From the NCBI GenBank assembly GCA_007130045.1, contig SLTG01000016.1, positions 1-47,937 of the forward strand: a DNA stretch of 47,937 bases. Reading direction: 5' to 3'. The notes under the pieces were generated by a model. That model was not told the origin of the DNA. It ran no database searches and saw nothing but the letters and a program-made list of their open reading frames with translations. Positions 35,720 through 44,076 of the stretch are shown here, in pieces; position 1 is the first letter of the stretch, and each line of letters opens with the position of its first letter. Position numbers and translations under genes: made by a program. The stretch is from Opitutales bacterium (lineage in GTDB: Bacteria > Verrucomicrobiota > Verrucomicrobiia > Opitutales > T3Sed10-336).

Positions 35720-36994
35720 ATGCTGTATTACGCTTATGGTTCCGAAACCGCCGATTTGAGTTCGGAAGATATTAAAACCGCTGTATTTGAGGCCTTCGGC
35801 AGAATGGGTGACCGGGAAAAAGTTCTGGCCATTCCCCCTGATTTCACCCGCTATCATTCCCGGGCAGGTTATCTTACCACACTGGCCTATGCTTACTACG
35901 GCAAGGCCCTTACGGACATTCTGCCGGCACTGGGAACCCATGCCCCCATGAGCGAGAAGGAAATCGGGAAAATGTTTCCCGGGGTGCCGGTATCTTTGTT
36001 CAGAGAACATAGATGGCGCAGCGATATCGTGACTCTGGGTGAGGTGCCTGCCGGTTTTGTGAAAGAAGTGTCGGAAAATCGTGTGGAATATACGTGGCCG
36101 GCCCAGGTAAACAAGATGCTCGTGCATGGTAATTACGATCTTATTCTTTCTCCAGGACAGGTGGTGCCGCACGAGGTGATCGGAATGGCCAACTACAACA
36201 AAAATATTTTTGTGGGCACGGGCGGAGTCGAAGGGATCAACAAGAGTCATTTTCTGGGGGCTGCTTACGGGATCGAGCGTATTCTGGGCAGGTCTGATAC
36301 ACCCGTGCGTAAGGTCTTGAACTACGCCTCCGAGCGGTTTGCGAAGGATATGCCCATAGTATATATGCTCACGGTGGTGGCAAAAGATGAGGAAGGCAAG
36401 CTAAAGGTGCGAGGCCTGTTTATCGGTGACGACCATGAATGTTATTACCGGGCGGCCGAACTTTCGTTGAAAGTGAACTTTATCATGCTTCCCAAGCCAC
36501 TGAGAAAGGTAGTGGTTTATCTCGATCCGGAAGAGTTCAAGAGTACGTGGCTCGGAAACAAAAGCGTCTATCGTACACGCATGGCTATTGCCGATAAAGG
36601 TGAGTTGGTGGTGCTGGCCCCGGGACTGAAAGAGTTTGGCGAAGACAGGCAGATCGACCATTTGATCAGGAAATACGGTTATCTTACCACACCTGAAATC
36701 CTGAAACTCACACGGGAGAATTCGGATCTGCAGGAAAACCTAAGTGCTGCAGCACACCTGATCCAAGGCTCTGCCGAAGACCGGTTCACCATCACGTATT
36801 GTCCGGGCAACATCACAGAAAAGGAGATCCGCTCCGTCAACTTTAACTATGCACCCCTGGAAGCAATGGCAAAAAAGTACGATCCCGGAAAGCTGAAAGA
36901 CGGGTTTAATATACTGCCTGACGGAGAGGAAGTTTTTTACATTTCAAATCCCGCCTTGGGGCTGTGGGCCTGCAAGGAAAGGTTTGAAGTGTGA
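35720..36994 (+). CDS. LarA-family (DUF2088) nickel-pincer-type racemase/epimerase homologue
   Basis: 424 residues. Family marks are ALGTHAPMSEKEI with H74, VPHEVIG with H151, and GTGGVEGINKSHF with K175 and H177. In lactate racemase the nickel-pincer cofactor is bound to a lysine and the nickel to a histidine, and a pair of histidines acts as acid/base. Assigning K175/H177 to the first role and H74/H151 to the second is inference. LarA homologues racemise or epimerise many 2-hydroxy acids, some of them aldonates. Next to a KdgK-like kinase, a C2 epimerase for a sugar acid is more plausible than lactate racemase. The cofactor-making LarB, LarC and LarE are not in the window, so activity depends on genes elsewhere. 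Composition is Bacteroidota-like. Confidence 0.87.
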   Translation: MLYYAYGSETADLSSEDIKTAVFEAFGRMGDREKVLAIPPDFTRYHSRAGYLTTLAYAYYGKALTDILPALGTHAPMSEKEIGKMFPGVPVSLFREHRWRSDIVTLGEVPAGFVKEVSENRVEYTWPAQVNKMLVHGNYDLILSPGQVVPHEVIGMANYNKNIFVGTGGVEGINKSHFLGAAYGIERILGRSDTPVRKVLNYASERFAKDMPIVYMLTVVAKDEEGKLKVRGLFIGDDHECYYRAAELSLKVNFIMLPKPLRKVVVYLDPEEFKSTWLGNKSVYRTRMAIADKGELVVLAPGLKEFGEDRQIDHLIRKYGYLTTPEILKLTRENSDLQENLSAAAHLIQGSAEDRFTITYCPGNITEKEIRSVNFNYAPLEAMAKKYDPGKLKDGFNILPDGEEVFYISNPALGLWACKERFEV

Positions 36995-37194
36995 GGTTGA
37001 AAGCGGTGAGGCGGTTCGATTGAGCGAATTGACGCGAACGCTTTTGAGATCGTACGGAAGAATGTCGCCAAGCTTGAGGGTCTATTTCGGGGCAAGATAT
37101 TCCGGTTTTTTCAGGAAACAGTAGTTTGTGTGCGTGAGCGCCTCCGCGTAGCCTTTCGCCCTCATTTTCCCGGCACTCTACCGCGGAACTCGGG

Positions 37195-37776
37195 TTAATG
37201 CTCGATCCCTTTTTGTGCGGGGACGTTGGCTTCGAAGGCATGTTTGATTTTCTTCATTTCAGTGACGGTGTCCGCGAGGGCGAGGAGGGCTTCCGGCGCG
37301 TCGCGGCCGGTAATGACCACGTGGACGTGCCGAGGGCGTTCGCGCAGGGAAGAGAGCACGTCTTCCGAGTCGATCCACTTCCAGTTCACCGGGTAGGTGA
37401 TCTCGTCGAGTACGACCAGGTCGTATTCGCCGCCCGCGATCGCCTCGCGAGCTTCCGCCCAGCCCTCCGCCGCGAGTTCGCGGCTGCGGTCAAGGTCACG
37501 GCTCATCCAGGAAAACCCGTCACCGAGCCCCTGGTGCGGAATCTCCAGTTTTTCCAGGCTGACGTGTTCGCCGAACCTGGTGTCCGGGCGCTTGACAAAC
37601 TGGAATAGCCGCGTGCGCATCCCGCGTCCAGCCGCCCGCACGAGCAACCCAAGGGCCGCCGTCGTTTTTCCTTTCCCGTCGCCCGTGTTCACAATCACCA
37701 GCCCGCGCCGCTTGCCGGTCGCCCGCGGCGAGGGCTGTTCGGCAGGAGGTGTCGAGCTGTCTTTCCTGTTCTTCAT
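37195..37776 (-). CDS. cobO: Cob(I)yrinic acid a,c-diamide adenosyltransferase
   Basis: 193 residues. The N-terminal P-loop is [11 protein letters not shown] (Walker A at about 31-38), followed by the CobA/CobO/BtuR patterns [22 protein letters not shown] and VITGRDAP. It transfers the adenosyl group of ATP to cob(I)alamin or its precursors. Length and motifs are complete. The first 20 residues are a variable Pro/Ser-rich tail. It is divergent from the btuF-btuC-btuD operon, with 216 bp between the starts, so adenosylation and uptake of corrinoids sit together, consistent with salvage. I saw no cobalamin riboswitch in that gap. Confidence 0.93.
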   Translation of the reverse strand: MKNRKDSSTPPAEQPSPRATGKRRGLVIVNTGDGKGKTTAALGLLVRAAGRGMRTRLFQFVKRPDTRFGEHVSLEKLEIPHQGLGDGFSWMSRDLDRSRELAAEGWAEAREAIAGGEYDLVVLDEITYPVNWKWIDSEDVLSSLRERPRHVHVVITGRDAPEALLALADTVTEMKKIKHAFEANVPAQKGIEH

Positions 37777-37992
37777 TCGCGGTTTAAATTTCCAAATTGC
37801 TGAGATTGATTTTCAGTTTTCAATAATTACTCTCAGGAAACAATCCGAAAGGTCCGAATGCAAACAATCAGAAATTACGGAGCGCATAGTGCCGACAGGG
37901 CAGGGACCGACATACCCCACCATGCATGCGTATGGCAGGCCGTTTTCAACCGACCTGTCACGGGCCGGGACCGCGATTTTTCGGCGACGCCG

Positions 37993-38892
37993 ATGCTAGC
38001 TTTTCGGAAATACGCATCCTTGCTGGGCGCCGCAGTGCTGATTCCTCTCGCCATCACCTTTGCCGGTGCCACAGAATGCCGCGCCGCCGAACCCCCGGAA
38101 CCCCGGCGGATCGTGTCGATCAATCTCGCCGCCGACGAACTGGTGCTTCAACTGGCCGAAGCCGGTAACATCGCGGCGCTTTCGCACCTCGCGTCCGACC
38201 CCCGGCTTTCCCGGCTCGCGGACCGGGCCGCAGCCTTTCCTTCGACCTCCACGGCGGTCGAGGAAATTCTCATGCTCGAACCGGACATCGTATTCGGCAG
38301 CCAATACACCCCCCGCATCACCGCGGAGCTGCTCGAACGGCTCGGGATCGAGTTCGTGGCACTGCCGGTCGCGACGAACATCGACGAATGCCGGGAACTC
38401 GTGTTGAGCGTTGCGGAGATCCTCGGCGTTCAAAAGCGGGGAGAGGCGCTTGTCGCCGACATGGATCGACGCTTTGCGGAACTCCAGCAAAGGGTCGCGG
38501 AGCGGTCGATCCGACCGACCGCCCTGTCGTACCTGCAGGGCGGATACACGCAGGGCGCCGAAAGCCTCCTCCACCACATCATGGAGGCGGCCGGATTGCG
38601 CAATCACGCCGAATCGCTCGGAATCCGCGGGGAAGCATCCCTTCCACTGGAAAAACTCATTCTATCGCCGCCGGATTTCCTGATACTGCTGCCTTTCCAT
38701 GACGACGATCCCACACTGGGAAATATGCTCGTGCGCCACCGCGCCCTCCGGCAGCTTTCAGGACGAATGTACAGGATCGAAATTCCGCTGGCCTGGACGA
38801 TTAACGGAAACAACCTGACCGTCGATACGGCGGAATACCTGTTCGAACAGACCGACGCGATCCTCCGCGAACGGGAAGGGGAGGAGCAGTGA
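37993..38892 (+). CDS. btuF: Periplasmic corrinoid (BtuF-like) ABC substrate-binding protein
   Basis: 299 residues. A signal peptide (MLAFRKYASLLGAAVLIPLAITFAG) ends near ECRAAEPP. The mature protein is a class III binding protein, two lobes joined by a long helix: RRIVSINLAADELVLQLAE, then LMLEPDIVFGSQYT, then SPPDFLILLPFHDD. The Cys in TECRA could be a lipid-anchoring residue, but the box is poor. The ATG at 37993 is chosen because the longer frame from 37858 has no signal-like start. The stop overlaps the permease start by GTGA. Next to cobO, a cobalamin or cobinamide ligand is most likely; a siderophore cannot be ruled out from sequence alone. Confidence 0.85.
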   Translation: MLAFRKYASLLGAAVLIPLAITFAGATECRAAEPPEPRRIVSINLAADELVLQLAEAGNIAALSHLASDPRLSRLADRAAAFPSTSTAVEEILMLEPDIVFGSQYTPRITAELLERLGIEFVALPVATNIDECRELVLSVAEILGVQKRGEALVADMDRRFAELQQRVAERSIRPTALSYLQGGYTQGAESLLHHIMEAAGLRNHAESLGIRGEASLPLEKLILSPPDFLILLPFHDDDPTLGNMLVRHRALRQLSGRMYRIEIPLAWTINGNNLTVDTAEYLFEQTDAILREREGEEQ

Positions 38893-39914
38893 CGGTGCCA
38901 AAAGAGAATCGGGATTCACGCCGGGGCAGTGTGAGCGTCCCGCTGGGTTTAAGCGTCCTTGTAGTGTTTAGCGCCGTCCTGTCCCTGTCGATCGGGGCCG
39001 TCTGGCTTTCTCCGGCTGAGGTGCTCCGCTGGTTTTTCACGCCGGGCGAACCGATGGGAGTGGCGGTCCGTGAACTCCGTCTGCCGCGCACCGTCCTTGC
39101 GCTGCTGGTCGGGGGAGGCCTTGGAATCGCCGGGGCCGCGCTCCAGGGGTACACGCGCAACCCCCTCGCCGATTCCGGGTTGCTGGGGATAAACGGCGGG
39201 GCCGCTCTGGGAGCGGTACTTGTCCTTTACACGGGTCTGCTCCGCGGGGCGGCGTTCACTCTTGCCATTCCGCTCGGCGGACTCGCCGGCGCGGCCGCCG
39301 CCACCTTCCTCATCGCCTGGCTTGCGGGAAAGGTGCGCAGCATCCAGACCCTGATTCTCGCCGGGGTCGCCGTTTCCGCGCTGACCGCGGCCCTGACTTC
39401 GCTCGTGCTGAATTTTTCCCCGAACCCGTTCGCCACCCAGGAAATCGTTTTCTGGCTGCTCGGTTCGGTCGCCGACCGGAGTTGGGAACACATTGGGTTC
39501 GCCGGGCCGTTTATCGCGGTCGGAGCGGCGGTGATCCTCGCCTGCGGCCGCGGTCTCCAGGCCCTCACGCTCGGCGAAGACACCGCGGCGAGTCTCGGGA
39601 TCTCGCTCGGCAGGCTGCGCCTGGGGATCATCGCCGGCTGCGCGCTTGTCGTCGGACCCGCCACCGCCGCCGCCGGCGCGATTGGGTTCGTCGGCCTCGT
39701 CGTGCCCCACATCCTCCGACCGCTGGTCAGGTACGATCCCGCGAAGCTGCTGGTCGCGTCCGCTTTGGGTGGCGCGCTGCTCCTCCTTTGGGCCGACATC
39801 CTTGTGCGGCTTATTCCCGTCGAACAGGAACTCAAACTCGGGGTTCTCACCGCGCTCCTCGGCGCGCCGTTTTTCCTCTGGCTGATCTTCCGCCTCCGCC
39901 GCCTGTATCCGTAA
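38889..39914 (+). CDS. btuC: FecCD/BtuC-family ABC transporter permease
   Basis: 341 residues with about ten hydrophobic helices. The conserved family start is WLSPAEVLRWFF then LRLPRTVLALLVGGGLGIAGAALQGYTRNPLADSGLLG, with the ATPase-contact region at GFVGLVVPHILR. It starts at GTG 38889, overlapping the btuF stop, which implies translational coupling. It forms the membrane channel for the binding protein encoded upstream and the ATPase encoded downstream. The assignment to corrinoids rather than ferric siderophores follows from the cobO neighbour. Confidence 0.9.
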   Translation: MTVPKENRDSRRGSVSVPLGLSVLVVFSAVLSLSIGAVWLSPAEVLRWFFTPGEPMGVAVRELRLPRTVLALLVGGGLGIAGAALQGYTRNPLADSGLLGINGGAALGAVLVLYTGLLRGAAFTLAIPLGGLAGAAAATFLIAWLAGKVRSIQTLILAGVAVSALTAALTSLVLNFSPNPFATQEIVFWLLGSVADRSWEHIGFAGPFIAVGAAVILACGRGLQALTLGEDTAASLGISLGRLRLGIIAGCALVVGPATAAAGAIGFVGLVVPHILRPLVRYDPAKLLVASALGGALLLLWADILVRLIPVEQELKLGVLTALLGAPFFLWLIFRLRRLYP

Positions 39915-40010
39915 ATGGCTATAAACTCAGAATTCCAGAACGGCCGGTTCCCGCAATTGAGAAAACTGATTCTGCCGTCAATGATTCCGCCAAATTGAGT
40001 TATTCCCGTA

Positions 40011-40817
40011 ATGGATTCCAATAAACAGACCTGCTCCCACCTCTTCGATGCCCGCGGCATAAACGTCTGTCTCGGCGGGCGCCGGGTCGTGCACGAGGTG
40101 GACCTCGCCCTTCGGTCCGGAGAACTGTTCGGGATTGTCGGCGCGAACGGGTCAGGTAAATCGACCCTGCTGCGAGGCGTGCTCGGATTCGTTCCCTGCG
40201 AAAGCGGGGAGGTGCGCTTTCGGGGAGAAGACTTCAGTTCGTACTCGGGGCGCGAGCGCGCCCGCGAAATCGGCTATCTGCCCCAGGACGCCGAATGCGG
40301 GTGGCCGATTGCCGCCGAACGAGTGGTCATGCTCGGACGCCTTCCCTTCCTCGCCCCGTGGGGCGGGCCGGCTGAAGAGGATGTCCGTTCGGTTGCCTCG
40401 GCGATGGCCTCGGTGGACGTCGCCGGGCTGGCCCGGCGCCCTGTCACCCAACTCTCCGGCGGCGAACGTCTGCGCGTGCTTCTGGCCCGTGCCCTCGCGG
40501 GTAATCCGGCGCTGCTCTTCGCCGACGAGCCCTCGAGCGGACTCGATCCTTACCACCAGTTGCAGTTGATGGAACTGTTTCGCGGTCACGTTCACGCAAA
40601 CGGCGCAACGGTCGTGGTGGTCCTCCACAATCTCGCGCTCGCCTCCCGTTTCTGCGACCGGCTGCTCCTTCTCAACGAAGGCCGCACCGTTGCCTGCGGC
40701 CCTCCCGGAGAAGTCCTTCAGCCCGGCCACCTCCAATCCGCCTACGGCATCGAAGCCAAGATCCTGGAATCCGGCGGCCAACGCGCCGTCATCCCCTGGC
40801 GGCGGGTGGAGAAATGA
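40011..40817 (+). CDS. btuD: ABC transporter ATP-binding protein (BtuD/FecE-like)
   Basis: 268 residues. Walker A is GANGSGKS (44-51), the Q loop is YLPQDAE, the signature is LSGGERLRVLLAR, Walker B is LLFADEP, and the switch histidine is in VVVLHNL. Complete and of normal length for BtuD/FecE ATPases. It lies 96 bp after btuC on the same strand and is the only ATPase of this operon. The spacer has no obvious terminator, so one transcript is likely. Confidence 0.9.
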   Translation: MDSNKQTCSHLFDARGINVCLGGRRVVHEVDLALRSGELFGIVGANGSGKSTLLRGVLGFVPCESGEVRFRGEDFSSYSGRERAREIGYLPQDAECGWPIAAERVVMLGRLPFLAPWGGPAEEDVRSVASAMASVDVAGLARRPVTQLSGGERLRVLLARALAGNPALLFADEPSSGLDPYHQLQLMELFRGHVHANGATVVVVLHNLALASRFCDRLLLLNEGRTVACGPPGEVLQPGHLQSAYGIEAKILESGGQRAVIPWRRVEK

Positions 40818-40863
40818 ATGCTCGCGCAATTGCCGTCCCACAGCTCGACACGGAGGCCCGACA

Positions 40864-41026
40864 TTATCCGGAATAACCCGCCAACCGATTGAGATCGCGG
40901 TACAGTTCGTAATCGAAGCGTCTGAAGAACTGGCTCCAGCGCTCCCGCGGCATTTTCTGTTCGGCGGGGGAGGGTTGAAGCGGGTTCTTTCGGTAGCCTG
41001 CAACCGAATCAGGACAGGCTCTTAAA
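40864..41026 (-). pseudogene. Possible C-terminal coding remnant, family unknown
   Basis: The minus strand reads SVAGYRKNPLQPSPAEQKMP then RERWSQFFRRFDYELYRDLN and RLAGYSG before a TAA at 40864. The amphipathic, Trp/Tyr-rich character looks more like a real protein tail than the surrounding intergenic sequence. The frame upstream (41027-41148) looks random and has no start signal. I do not recognise the family. It may be the tail of a gene lost by deletion, or chance. Confidence 0.3.
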
Positions 41027-41184
41027 CGGCCGGCGCCCGCATGAGGGGATTCGAGAACGTTCGGATTTAGGCGCCGTGTCGAGCGTCGTTCAGGGTGCCG
41101 ATCATCCCGCAAAGAACCCCAGGACTCCGTGCAGATCTCCACGGCCAACCTTTTCGAATCCCTCCCGGTATAATTGGCATTGTT

Positions 41185-41221
41185 ATCCTGAGTTCAGCAG
41201 TTTAACTGCTGAACTCAGGAT
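41185..41221. promoter_or_regulatory. Perfect 18-bp palindrome abutting the fetB-like start codon
   Basis: The left arm ATCCTGAGTTCAGCAGTT and the right arm AACTGCTGAACTCAGGAT are exact reverse complements around a single central T at 41203. The right arm ends with the first two bases of the ATG at 41220 and contains the only Shine-Dalgarno-like AGGA. In RNA the hairpin would occlude the start. As DNA it could be an operator for a dimeric regulator. No T run follows. Confidence 0.8.
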
Positions 41222-41936
41222 GAGTGAAGGTGTGGTTCATATACCGTGGTGGGGGATCGGGCTGAGTCTGTTGCCGGTGCTGGCCGTCGGTTGGGTGTTT
41301 CAGCGATGGAACGGCGGGGGAGGTCTCCTCGGCTATGCCACCTTCCGCATGCTCGTTCAGTTGATAGCGGTTGGCTTCGTCCTGGTCTTTGTTTTCGAAA
41401 ACGAAAGCGCCTGGCTGGGTCTTGCTATCCTGGTTATGGTGCTCGGGGTCTCTTCGTGGATCGCCATGCGGCCCCTCGCCAGGAAAGGGGCGGGGCAGTA
41501 CGGCCTCATCCTGTTCTCGCTATCCGTCAGTGGCATTGCGGTCCTCGCGCTGGTTCTCTGGGGCGTCATCGGCCTCGACCCGTTCTACCAGCCCCGCTAT
41601 TTCATTCCCCTCACCGGAATGATCTTTGCCAACGCCATGAACGCGATTAGCCTGGCGGGCGAGCGATTCGCAAAGGATCGTGAATCCGCCGATTACCGCG
41701 CCGCACGCAACGCCGCTTTCAACGCCGCCATGATTCCCCAGATAAACACGTTTCTCGCCGTCGGCCTGGTAGCCCTTCCCGGCATGATGACCGGCCAAAT
41801 CCTCTCCGGCATCTCCCCCCTGGAAGCCGTCCGCTACCAGATCGTCGTCATGAACATGATCCTCGGCAGCGCCGGGCTCGCCGTCGCGATTTACCTCCGC
41901 GGCCAGAGACGCAACGAGGCGAAACCCCGGTCCTGA
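41220..41936 (+). CDS. fetB: UPF0014/FetB (YbbM)-family iron-export ABC permease
   Basis: 238 residues with six to seven hydrophobic helices. Family signatures are FRMLVQLIAVGFVLVFVFE, RYFIPLTGMIFANAMNAISLAGERF and MIPQINTFLAVGLVALPGMMTGQILSG, all highly typical of FetB. In E. coli FetB works with the ATPase FetA to export iron. No FetA-like gene is adjacent; the nearby ATPase belongs to the corrinoid operon. The ATG at 41220 overlaps an 18-bp palindrome; GTG 41232 is an alternative just past it. The gene is GC-rich like the chromosome. Confidence 0.87.
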   Translation: MSEGVVHIPWWGIGLSLLPVLAVGWVFQRWNGGGGLLGYATFRMLVQLIAVGFVLVFVFENESAWLGLAILVMVLGVSSWIAMRPLARKGAGQYGLILFSLSVSGIAVLALVLWGVIGLDPFYQPRYFIPLTGMIFANAMNAISLAGERFAKDRESADYRAARNAAFNAAMIPQINTFLAVGLVALPGMMTGQILSGISPLEAVRYQIVVMNMILGSAGLAVAIYLRGQRRNEAKPRS

Positions 41937-42346
41937 ACCGTAGCGTTTGCCCTCGTCAAGACCAGGCGCCCCGTCATTCGTCGATGAATCGGTTTCCAGC
42001 CTTTCCGCGTTGTGCTTCCGGGAATGTATCGAGCCGAAGGCGCCGTCATTGCCTGACGCTTCCTTTGGGATGATCCCGGCAACGGCCGAGAAGTAAGCTT
42101 CTCCCGGGAACCGGAAGCAGCCCGATCGAACGAGCCGGATGAGTCAGATTGTCACGGCAAGAAGGGTTTGACGAAATGAGAATTTCCTGATAACGGTCGT
42201 TTGTTCGCTAACGATTAAAGCTGAATCGGGATCGCGTGGATCCCGTGTGTTGACTGACGCCCGGTCGGGACGCCGATACGCCGGGCAACGTGAGATTAAC
42301 CAATCTCTCGAACCATATATCGTTTACACAGACCAAGGAGGAAATT
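41937..42346. other. Intergenic region upstream of the TPR gene
   Basis: No supported gene. It contains the inverted repeat CGGGATC-GCGTG-GATCCCG (42227-42245), with a TTGACT (42250-42255) directly after it. The strong Shine-Dalgarno AAGGAGGAA lies just before the ATG at 42347. The repeat plus TTGACT could be an operator-promoter pair, but no good -10 box at 17 bp was found. Confidence 0.4.
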
Positions 42347-43915
42347 ATGAAGAGGCACCACATGAGAATGACCGGTACCATTCTTCTGGTACTGAGCATG
42401 GGCGCGAGTCCATTGAGTATCGCCCAGCACGGAAATGAACACGAAGCCGAACACGGGGTCGTGAATTTTCCGATCTCCTGCAACGAGGAGGCGCAGAGGG
42501 AGTTCGAAACAGGCCTTGCGCACCTGCATCACATGATGTACGAACAGGCCCGGCCGCATTTCGAGGCCGCGGCCGAAGCGGACCCCGATTGCGCGATGGC
42601 GCACTGGGGGGTTGCGATGACGAGCTTTCAACCGCTCTGGCATCCGACTCCACCCGAAGGACTCGAGCGCGGGAAAGCCGCTGCGGCGAAAGCGCGTGAA
42701 CTCGGGGCGCAGACGGAGCGCGAAGAGGCTTACATCGCCGCGGCGGAGGCGTTTTTCACCGAACCGGAACCGCCTATGGAGAGCCGCGCGAGGGACCACG
42801 AGGCACGGGTGCGCGCATGGATGGACGCCCAGCGTGAGATTCACGAGGCGTATCCCGAAGACGTGGATGCGGCGGCGTTTTACGCCCTGGCCGAAGTGTG
42901 TTTCGCCATGACGCAGTTCTCGCCGGACGAGGAGCGGGACTTTACCCGCGAAGAGCGGGCGGGCGCGATCCTCGAGGCTTACTTCGAGGACCACCCGGAG
43001 CACCCCGGTCTATTTCATTACCTCATCCACGCCTACGACAGCCCGAAATTGGCGGAAAGGGCACTGGAGGCGGCCCGGGGATACGATCAACTGGCGCCCA
43101 ACACGCCTCACGCCCTGCACATGCCGAGCCACATCTTCGTTCGGCTTGGGTACTGGGAGGAGACTGCCGACTGGAACGAGCGTTCCGCCGCGGCGGCGCT
43201 GCGTCAGGCCGAGCACGATCCCCATGCCAGCGCGCATTACGTTCACGCCCTGGATTACATGATGTACGCCTACCTCCAGATGGGCGAAGAAGAGAAGGCG
43301 CGCGAGACGTTGCGAAGGGTCCAGGAGGTCGAAGAGATGTGGCCTGCGTCCTTTGCCGCCTACAACATCGCGGCGCCCCAGGCGCGCTATTACCTTGAAA
43401 AGCGGATGTGGGAGGAGGCCGCCGCGCTCGAATCCGGAAAGCCCGACGTCCTTTCGTGGGGCGATTTTCCTGTGGCCGAAGCAATATTTCACTACGCGCG
43501 CGGCCTCGGGGCGGCACGCTCCGGTGTCCTCGACCAGGCCGAAATCGAGCGCGATCAGATCATGGAACGGGTACAGACACTGCGCGATGCAGACGACGCC
43601 TACTGGGCGTACATGACCGAGGCTCTCGGCAAAGCCGTGGATGCCTGGATCCTCTACGAGCGTGGCGAGACCGATGAAGGCCTGGCCCGGATGGACGAAG
43701 CGGCGGATCTCGAAGATTCGATGGACAAGCACCCGACGACGCCCGGAGAGGTCTTTCCCGTTCGTGAGCTTTACGCGGAATTGCTCCTCAAGGAGGAGCG
43801 GGTGGAGGACGCCATTGAGGCATTCGAGGCTTCTCTGGAACGAACCCCCAACCGCCGCAACGCGCTTGACGGAATCGAACGGGCTCGTGCCTCGTTGGCG
43901 GCTGTGGGTGATTAA
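42347..43915 (+). CDS. Periplasmic tetratricopeptide-repeat protein
   Basis: 522 residues with a signal peptide (MTGTILLVLSMGASPLSIAQ) after a short basic start, then a His-rich mature N-terminus (HGNEHEAEHG). The rest is helical TPR-like: LAHLHHMMYEQARPHFEAAA, GLFHYLIHAYDSP, and APNTPHALHMPSHIFVRLGYW with ALDYMMYAYLQMGEEEKARE, closing with a classic TPR (ELLLKEERVEDAIEAFEASL). The HALHMPSHIFVRLG motif marks a widespread family of uncharacterised exported TPR proteins. A strong GGAGGAA lies upstream. Its function is unknown to me; protein-protein scaffolding is inferred. It is followed by small genes on the same strand, then the large regulator. Confidence 0.85.
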   Translation: MKRHHMRMTGTILLVLSMGASPLSIAQHGNEHEAEHGVVNFPISCNEEAQREFETGLAHLHHMMYEQARPHFEAAAEADPDCAMAHWGVAMTSFQPLWHPTPPEGLERGKAAAAKARELGAQTEREEAYIAAAEAFFTEPEPPMESRARDHEARVRAWMDAQREIHEAYPEDVDAAAFYALAEVCFAMTQFSPDEERDFTREERAGAILEAYFEDHPEHPGLFHYLIHAYDSPKLAERALEAARGYDQLAPNTPHALHMPSHIFVRLGYWEETADWNERSAAAALRQAEHDPHASAHYVHALDYMMYAYLQMGEEEKARETLRRVQEVEEMWPASFAAYNIAAPQARYYLEKRMWEEAAALESGKPDVLSWGDFPVAEAIFHYARGLGAARSGVLDQAEIERDQIMERVQTLRDADDAYWAYMTEALGKAVDAWILYERGETDEGLARMDEAADLEDSMDKHPTTPGEVFPVRELYAELLLKEERVEDAIEAFEASLERTPNRRNALDGIERARASLAAVGD

Positions 43916-44076
43916 GACAAACGGGCGACGAAGAGCGATTGAGAAACCTGGGCCATCCGGTCGGTAGCCCTTCGGTATCCGGCAAAGCGGGAATTGAAAT
44001 CGCCTGGGTTCGGGCCGGGGTCGCCTGCCGCAACGAAGAAGACCAATAACCTGGACTAGAAGGGAGACAGCAAGTC

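Larger units (their letters stand above)
34380..37000. other. Bacteroidota-like block (kinase tail, kinase, LarA homologue)
   Basis: The block begins inside a truncated kinase gene near 34380 and ends after the LarA-like gene. It has intermediate GC, AT-rich leaders without Shine-Dalgarno (AATATTTTAAACC), and Bacteroidota-style protein sequences. The 200 bp to cobO (36995-37194) contain no recognised gene. No mobility gene is present, and the right-hand edge is not sharp. Confidence 0.6.

Noticed and set aside
35720-36994. Naming the LarA homologue lactate racemase
   Set aside because: The family acts on many 2-hydroxy acids, and the kinase neighbour argues for a sugar acid. The specific name is not supported.
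37082-37165. 27-codon minus-strand frame MRAKGYAEALTHTNYCFLKK...
   Set aside because: Oddly protein-like, but too short and without homologues I can recall or a ribosome site. It may be a scrap of a lost gene.
37777-37992. Cobalamin riboswitch before btuF/cobO
   Set aside because: I looked for the B12 box and the GGGAA..GCGG..CCCGCCACTG pattern on both strands and found neither.
42250-42280. TTGACT ... GATACG as a sigma-70 promoter for the TPR gene
   Set aside because: The spacing is 19 bp and the -10 is poor. I kept only the inverted repeat as an observation.
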